NCBI GenBank assembly: GCA_021029095.1
Contig: JAJOHG010000593.1
Location: 1-12,636, forward strand
From: Phellopilus nigrolimitatus
Lineage: Eukaryota; Basidiomycota; Agaricomycetes; Hymenochaetales; Hymenochaetaceae
Length of the DNA: 12,636 nucleotides
Reading direction: 5' to 3'
The stretch's first letter is position 1. The number at the start of each line of letters is the position of its first letter. Shown in pieces: positions 9,201 to 12,636 of the stretch. The notes under the pieces are model-generated. The model did no database searches. It was not told where the DNA came from and saw only the letters and a program-made list of their open reading frames with translations. The translations under genes were made by a program, and so were the position numbers.

Positions 9201-10205
9201 TTTTTCAATGGTGCCCAAGTTATATTCGATACTTTTATTTCTTCCTCGGAAAGTGAGCTCTTTTTTCACCTGCTACTCACGTTGGTTCCCTTACTTAAGA
9301 ATCCTATGAAATTCGAAAGCGAAATGGCTGATGCAGAGCGGCATCGTCGTTTTACTTCCCCACGGACTGGATGGGGCGGGCCCTGAGCATTCGTCGATGC
9401 GCATCGAGCGCATGCTCCAAGTCAGAATAGTCGCTCTCTCGTTTTCCTTCATAAACTCACTGCTATTCCTGTTTGTCCCAGCTGACGAATGATCCCGCCG
9501 ACTTCCATGATGGCGAGGGGTCAAGAGGCGTTAATATGCATGTTGTGTATCCAACAACTCCGGCACAGTACTTCCATCTACTCCGGAGGCAGATGAAGCG
9601 GAATTATCGGAGACCGCTCGTATTGGCCGCGCCGAAAGGTCTTCTGCGTCTTCCCGTAAGTTCCATTGAGTCAACATGTTTCTTCTAGTTTATCATCTGC
9701 TAAACGATGAATCACCATGCAGGCCGCAGCGTCTCCGCTCACCGACTTCGAACCTAACACACGCTTCCTTCCTGTACTCGATGATAAAATGGTGGACCCT
9801 GTTAATGTCGAACGTGTTATCCTCCTCACCGGCAAAATCTATTACGACCTCGTCAAAGAACGGGCTGCACGGGGCTTAGATGGTAGGGTAGCATTAGTGC
9901 GTGTGGAGGAGCTCAGTCCATTCCCATTCCTGGCTCTTTCCGATGTGCTGCGGCGATATACACATATAAGCGACGTGTGCTGGCTGCAGGAAGAGCCGCG
10001 AAACCAAGGCGCGTGGACGCACGTAGCGCCCCGGATCTCCGGTGTTCTGGAGAGAGTTGCGGAAGCTGAAGGTGCGGAGAAGAGCGCGAGGGCGGGATTG
10101 CGTTACATTGGGAGAAAGGAGGACGCTGTCGCGGCCGTAGGCATAGGCAAAGTCTACAAGGAGCAACAGAACGCCGTGCTTCGTGGAGCATTTGATGGTT
10201 TATAG
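6265..10205 (+). CDS. DHTKD1: DHTKD1-type 2-oxoadipate dehydrogenase E1, mitochondrial
   Basis: This thiamine diphosphate E1 decarboxylates 2-oxoadipate toward glutaryl-CoA in lysine and tryptophan breakdown, working with E2 and E3 in mitochondria. Exons: 6265-6388, 6442-7149, 7200-7277, 7334-7498, 7558-7606, 7664-7669, 7730-7839, 7893-7945, 8004-8038, 8100-8202, 8264-8503, 8557-8643, 8702-8787, 8847-8938, 9003-9031, 9081-9137, 9192-9252, 9320-9420, 9482-9655, 9723-10205. They give 946 aa (human 919) with all phases consistent. An in-frame TAA touches the start ATG. The Arg-rich, acid-free N-terminus up to RAYHDE fits a mitochondrial leader. Motifs are [11 protein letters not shown] (about 67), MPHRGRLN (233-240), [10 protein letters not shown] (341-350) and NN (375-376) of the cofactor site, [53 protein letters not shown] and the C-terminal [29 protein letters not shown] (379-398) is DHTKD1-like; 2-oxoglutarate dehydrogenase has a different sequence there. 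The gene appears intact. Confidence 0.93.
7664..7669 (+). other. DHTKD1: 6-nt microexon (exon 6 of DHTKD1)
   Basis: The six bases CAACAA stand between two ordinary introns, 7607-7663 (GTCGGT...CTCCAG, with a TACTAAC branch-like site at 7641) and 7670-7729 (GTAGAC...TTTTAG). Including it gives VVNNNIGYTTP, the length conserved in the family (VVNNQ-x-GYTTP). Leaving it out gives VVNIGYTTP, in frame but two residues short. The middle codon, AAC, encodes Asn376, which aligns with the Mg2+-binding Asn of the thiamine diphosphate motif in related E1 enzymes. Confidence 0.78.
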
Positions 10206-10696
10206 GATCCGTTTCTTCCTTCTCACCTATCATTTCGGACTTCTTGTGATATCTTAATCAAGCTTCAAGCATTGAACGATTAAGCCAAAAGGATCCCTTG
10301 TATATCTATCTGCATTCCATTTCTATTTCGAATGGAGAAGAAACGAACATCGTTATCATTCTGCCATATTACATGTATGCGGAGGTAGGCGACAATTATA
10401 TAGAAAACATAAAGCGCGGGTGTATTATGGAATAAGAGCGATTTGAGCAATAATAATACTATAAGGGGTGAGACGAGCAGCGACAACGATGAAGATGATA
10501 AGCTGCAATAAGAAAGCAGAAGACACTAAACAACGTATGAAGGCCGGGTATTTCCAGTCACGAGTCGTCCCAAAGCCTCCTCGTCGGCATTACACGTAAG
10601 ATTAGAGAAAGCTTCGTACGAATCTGAAAGCCGGTCGGTGCGGACATGGACGATTAAATAGTGGATACTTAGGAGTGTGTAGAGGGGATCAGCCGA
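10206..10696. other. Intergenic region between convergent genes
   Basis: These 491 bp lie between the stop codons of DHTKD1 (plus) and myo-inositol oxygenase (minus), so both 3' untranslated regions and terminators must be here. The stretch is AT-rich in the middle (about 10280-10450). I see no open frame with family resemblance and no RNA gene. Confidence 0.5.
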
Positions 10697-12071
10697 TCAC
10701 CAGTTGAGCTCCGCAGGGAAGAACTTGGCGATTAGAGACTCGTAGTAAGGGCGCAGCTTCGCAACATCGCATGGCTCGTCGTTTTTGCTATAGAGGTCGT
10801 ATGGGTTGAAGGCGCGCACGATCTCAAGCGTCTTCGCGTCTTTCTCATTCGTAAGATGCGCGTACGCGTTCTCGCGATGCCAGCTAAATAACCAATCATA
10901 AGCAGATCAGTATTTGAGCACAAGTCACGTATTTATGGAGGCGGTGTGCGGAGGTGGAGATGAGCAGGGAAAGTGTCACGTACGGGTAGAAGCTGTGGTA
11001 CCGGATCATTGCGAGGCCCTCTTCGGGGAGCGTGCTTTGATCCTTCAGGACATGATACAGATACTGTGATCTTCAGTCAGCACCGCATTTCCGGTCCACA
11101 TGACAAAGCGAACACACCTCATCGTGGCCCCAGGAAAGCATAATGTTGTCAAGCCCGCAGTTCGGCTTGTAGATGCCATATTTCGTTGAGTATACGGGGT
11201 CGTGGAAGTCCGGGTTTTGCGCAAAGGAGTCGTAATAGATGTTCTTTTCTGAGAACTGGCATCCCACGATGAACGTGTCCTGAGAAACGGAAAGGCATAT
11301 AGTAAGCATGCCATGAATACTTTTAAGATTGACTTCGCGATACGAACCCCGACGACGTCCCACTGACCCTCGGATCCAAAGAAATGCAGAAGCTTGCCCA
11401 AATCGTGCACAAGACCGGTGACCTGCACATGGAAAAGGTCGGCTCAACACTCGAGAACAAGAGACTAATTGAAAAGTGTACGTACTTGCATCCACTCGGG
11501 CCTCCCATCTCTGCGCATAGCTTCCGCAGTTTGCAGAAGATGTTCAATTTGCGACACATTGGTCTAAAGGACGATATCAGCATGAGTCATCAAATAAGGA
11601 CGCGAAGAACGGACATCTGGGTCTGAGTCATCAATGAGTGTGTTGAGAAGCTCGATGGCCTGCCAGATGCTCATCCGAGCTCGAGTCGTCTTTTTGAAAT
11701 CTTCGCGCGCTTTGAGGTTGTACGCAACCGTTTGTTTTTCTGCCGGAGAAAAAGCATCAGTCCCAACCGCTCTGAGGAAAAGGCACGCTTTTACTCGACA
11801 ACGTACCGTGCTGTTCTTTATAGAAATTCTTCACGCGGTCGCAGGCTTCTTCGTAGCGGCGGAACTGTGTCTTGTCTTTCTCGGCGTCGAATTGTGATTC
11901 CGTGTTCCATTCGTAAGAGGCGGCGTCGCCTTTCAGGACGTTGACTGCAGCATCGAAATTTATTATTCAAGTTCGACTGCATTTAGGAGGCGCAGCAAAA
12001 ATTGACACACCTGCGTCGATGGCGTCAGAGGTCTCATCCAGGAGATGTCCATTGCGAGCAAGTCCAGGCAT
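10697..12071 (-). CDS. MIOX: myo-inositol oxygenase
   Basis: This cytosolic non-haem di-iron enzyme cleaves myo-inositol with O2 to D-glucuronate, the first step of inositol catabolism. Exons on the minus strand are 12071-12011, 11944-11807, 11739-11615, 11563-11486, 11422-11348, 11279-11118, 11063-10984 and 10883-10697. Introns are 51-100 nt with GT...AG ends. The sum is 906 nt, or 301 aa (animal enzymes are about 285). The six iron ligands are all present: His116 (IEHLLQTAE), His140 and Asp141 (GLVHDLGK), His211 (SWGHDE), His236 (IRYHSFYPW) and Asp269 (FNPYDLYSK). Spacings equal those of the human enzyme to within one residue. Other family marks are STKYGIYKPNCGLDNIMLSW and the C-terminus KLRPYYESLIAKFFPAELNW. 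The start is the ATG that opens exon 1, about 93 bp from a TATA box. The gene looks intact, and it converges on DHTKD1. Confidence 0.95.
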
Positions 12072-12636
12072 GATGGCAGTCGAGTGTAAAGGGTGAATGG
12101 GTGATGGAGTATGCGACGGAGGGCTCGATGTGGTTGTCAGATTTGCAAAATGCTATGACCTCCTTTTATACGCGAGCACCACACTGATGCTGTGCGATGT
12201 ACATATGCTTGGATTTGATTCAATGATGATCGTAAGAAATTTTCCTAATCCTCGTCACGGCAGGTGCTTTTAGAAGGCCGTTTACAACGTTGGTTTCAAC
12301 CCGCCAAGTTCCGCCGAAACGCACGGGCGGCGTCGTGACAGCGACACGGAAATTGGATATTAAACTCTACCGAGCATAAGCGGTGCCTCGGCAGCCTTCG
12401 GCGAAGCGAAGAATCCCACTTCCGAGTTTCTTTTGGAAAATCCCGACTGTGTTATTCAAAGAAAGGCTAGCGTTTCCCTCTATGAATGACCTGGACCGGA
12501 CGCTTTATATGGATGACAGCTCGAGCAATGGATGGCAACTTTAGTGCGTTCCTGATCAGTATCAGAAGAGAATCCGGACAGTTCATGTTTCGAGAGACTC
12601 GTTTCTGTAAAACGACAACTAATTAGCTTAGCTCCG
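12072..12636. other. Upstream region of myo-inositol oxygenase
   Basis: No gene is seen in these 565 bp. Apart from the TATA box at 12164-12170, there is a GC-rich patch at about 12300-12410 in an otherwise AT-rich flank. No tRNA, repeat or family-like frame was recognised up to the right edge. Confidence 0.5.
12164..12170 (-). promoter_or_regulatory. TATA box of myo-inositol oxygenase gene
   Basis: TATAAAA reads on the minus strand, followed by GGAGG. It lies about 93 bp upstream of the oxygenase ATG at 12071, which leaves room for a 5' untranslated region of about 60 nt. Position and perfect consensus support the call. Transcript starts are not visible from sequence. Confidence 0.6.

Noticed and set aside
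6265..10205. Assignment as 2-oxoglutarate dehydrogenase E1 (Kgd1/OGDH)
   Set aside because: Length (946 aa rather than about 1,000 or more), the [19 protein letters not shown] segment and the [15 protein letters not shown] and [11 protein letters not shown] regions follow DHTKD1 rather than OGDH, where FTTDPR and PYPTDVAR occur. The two families are close, so a phylogeny would settle it.
12290..12420. GC-rich patch with CTTCGGCGAAG-like symmetry upstream of myo-inositol oxygenase
   Set aside because: The symmetric arms are about 5 bp with almost no loop, too short to support a hairpin, terminator or repeat element.
1..12636. Mobile elements, CRISPR arrays, biosynthetic cluster
   Set aside because: No transposase, reverse transcriptase, terminal repeats, spaced direct repeats or secondary-metabolite core enzymes were recognised. 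The neighbouring genes are unrelated housekeeping and catabolic genes.

Overview
This is nuclear DNA of a filamentous fungus, most likely a basidiomycete of the Agaricomycetes. The genes are cut by many short introns (about 49-103 nt) with GT...AG ends. One gene carries a DUF6699 domain, a family I know almost only from mushroom-forming fungi. The tRNA has a short intron next to the anticodon. Nothing suggests a bacterium, plasmid or virus. I cannot name the species.

Layout from left to right: (1) 1-613, no recognisable gene, with two CACGTG boxes 22 bp apart. (2) 614-695 (+), tRNA-Thr(AGU) with a 9-nt intron. (3) 1109-1836 (-), a three-exon gene for a four-helix TMEM50/Vps68 (UPF0220) membrane protein of 186 aa. 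(4) 2366-3606 (+), a three-exon gene for a 375-aa protein with a Trp-Pro repeat region and a C-terminal DUF6699 domain. (5) About 3989-5351 (-), a broken DUF1254/DUF1214 gene whose conserved blocks follow in family order but in changing frames; one break is a visible 10-bp tandem duplication. (6) 6265-10205 (+), a complete 20-exon gene for a 946-aa mitochondrial DHTKD1-type 2-oxoadipate dehydrogenase E1. It includes a 6-nt exon that encodes a cofactor-binding asparagine. (7) 10697-12071 (-), a complete 8-exon gene for myo-inositol oxygenase (301 aa) with a TATA box. (8) 12072-12636, the upstream region of that gene.

The genes do not form an obvious pathway. DHTKD1 acts late in lysine and tryptophan breakdown in mitochondria, myo-inositol oxygenase opens inositol catabolism in the cytosol, and the Vps68-like protein belongs to endosomal sorting. 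Vps68 and the DUF6699 gene are divergent and share a 529-bp upstream region. DHTKD1 and the oxygenase are convergent.

All exon borders were read by eye from splice sites, reading phase and family conservation, without transcripts. Each full model has an exon total divisible by three and keeps the conserved motifs in frame. I did not find a clearly new multi-gene system. The most notable observations are the microexon at the thiamine diphosphate site and the decayed DUF1254 gene with its traceable lesion.
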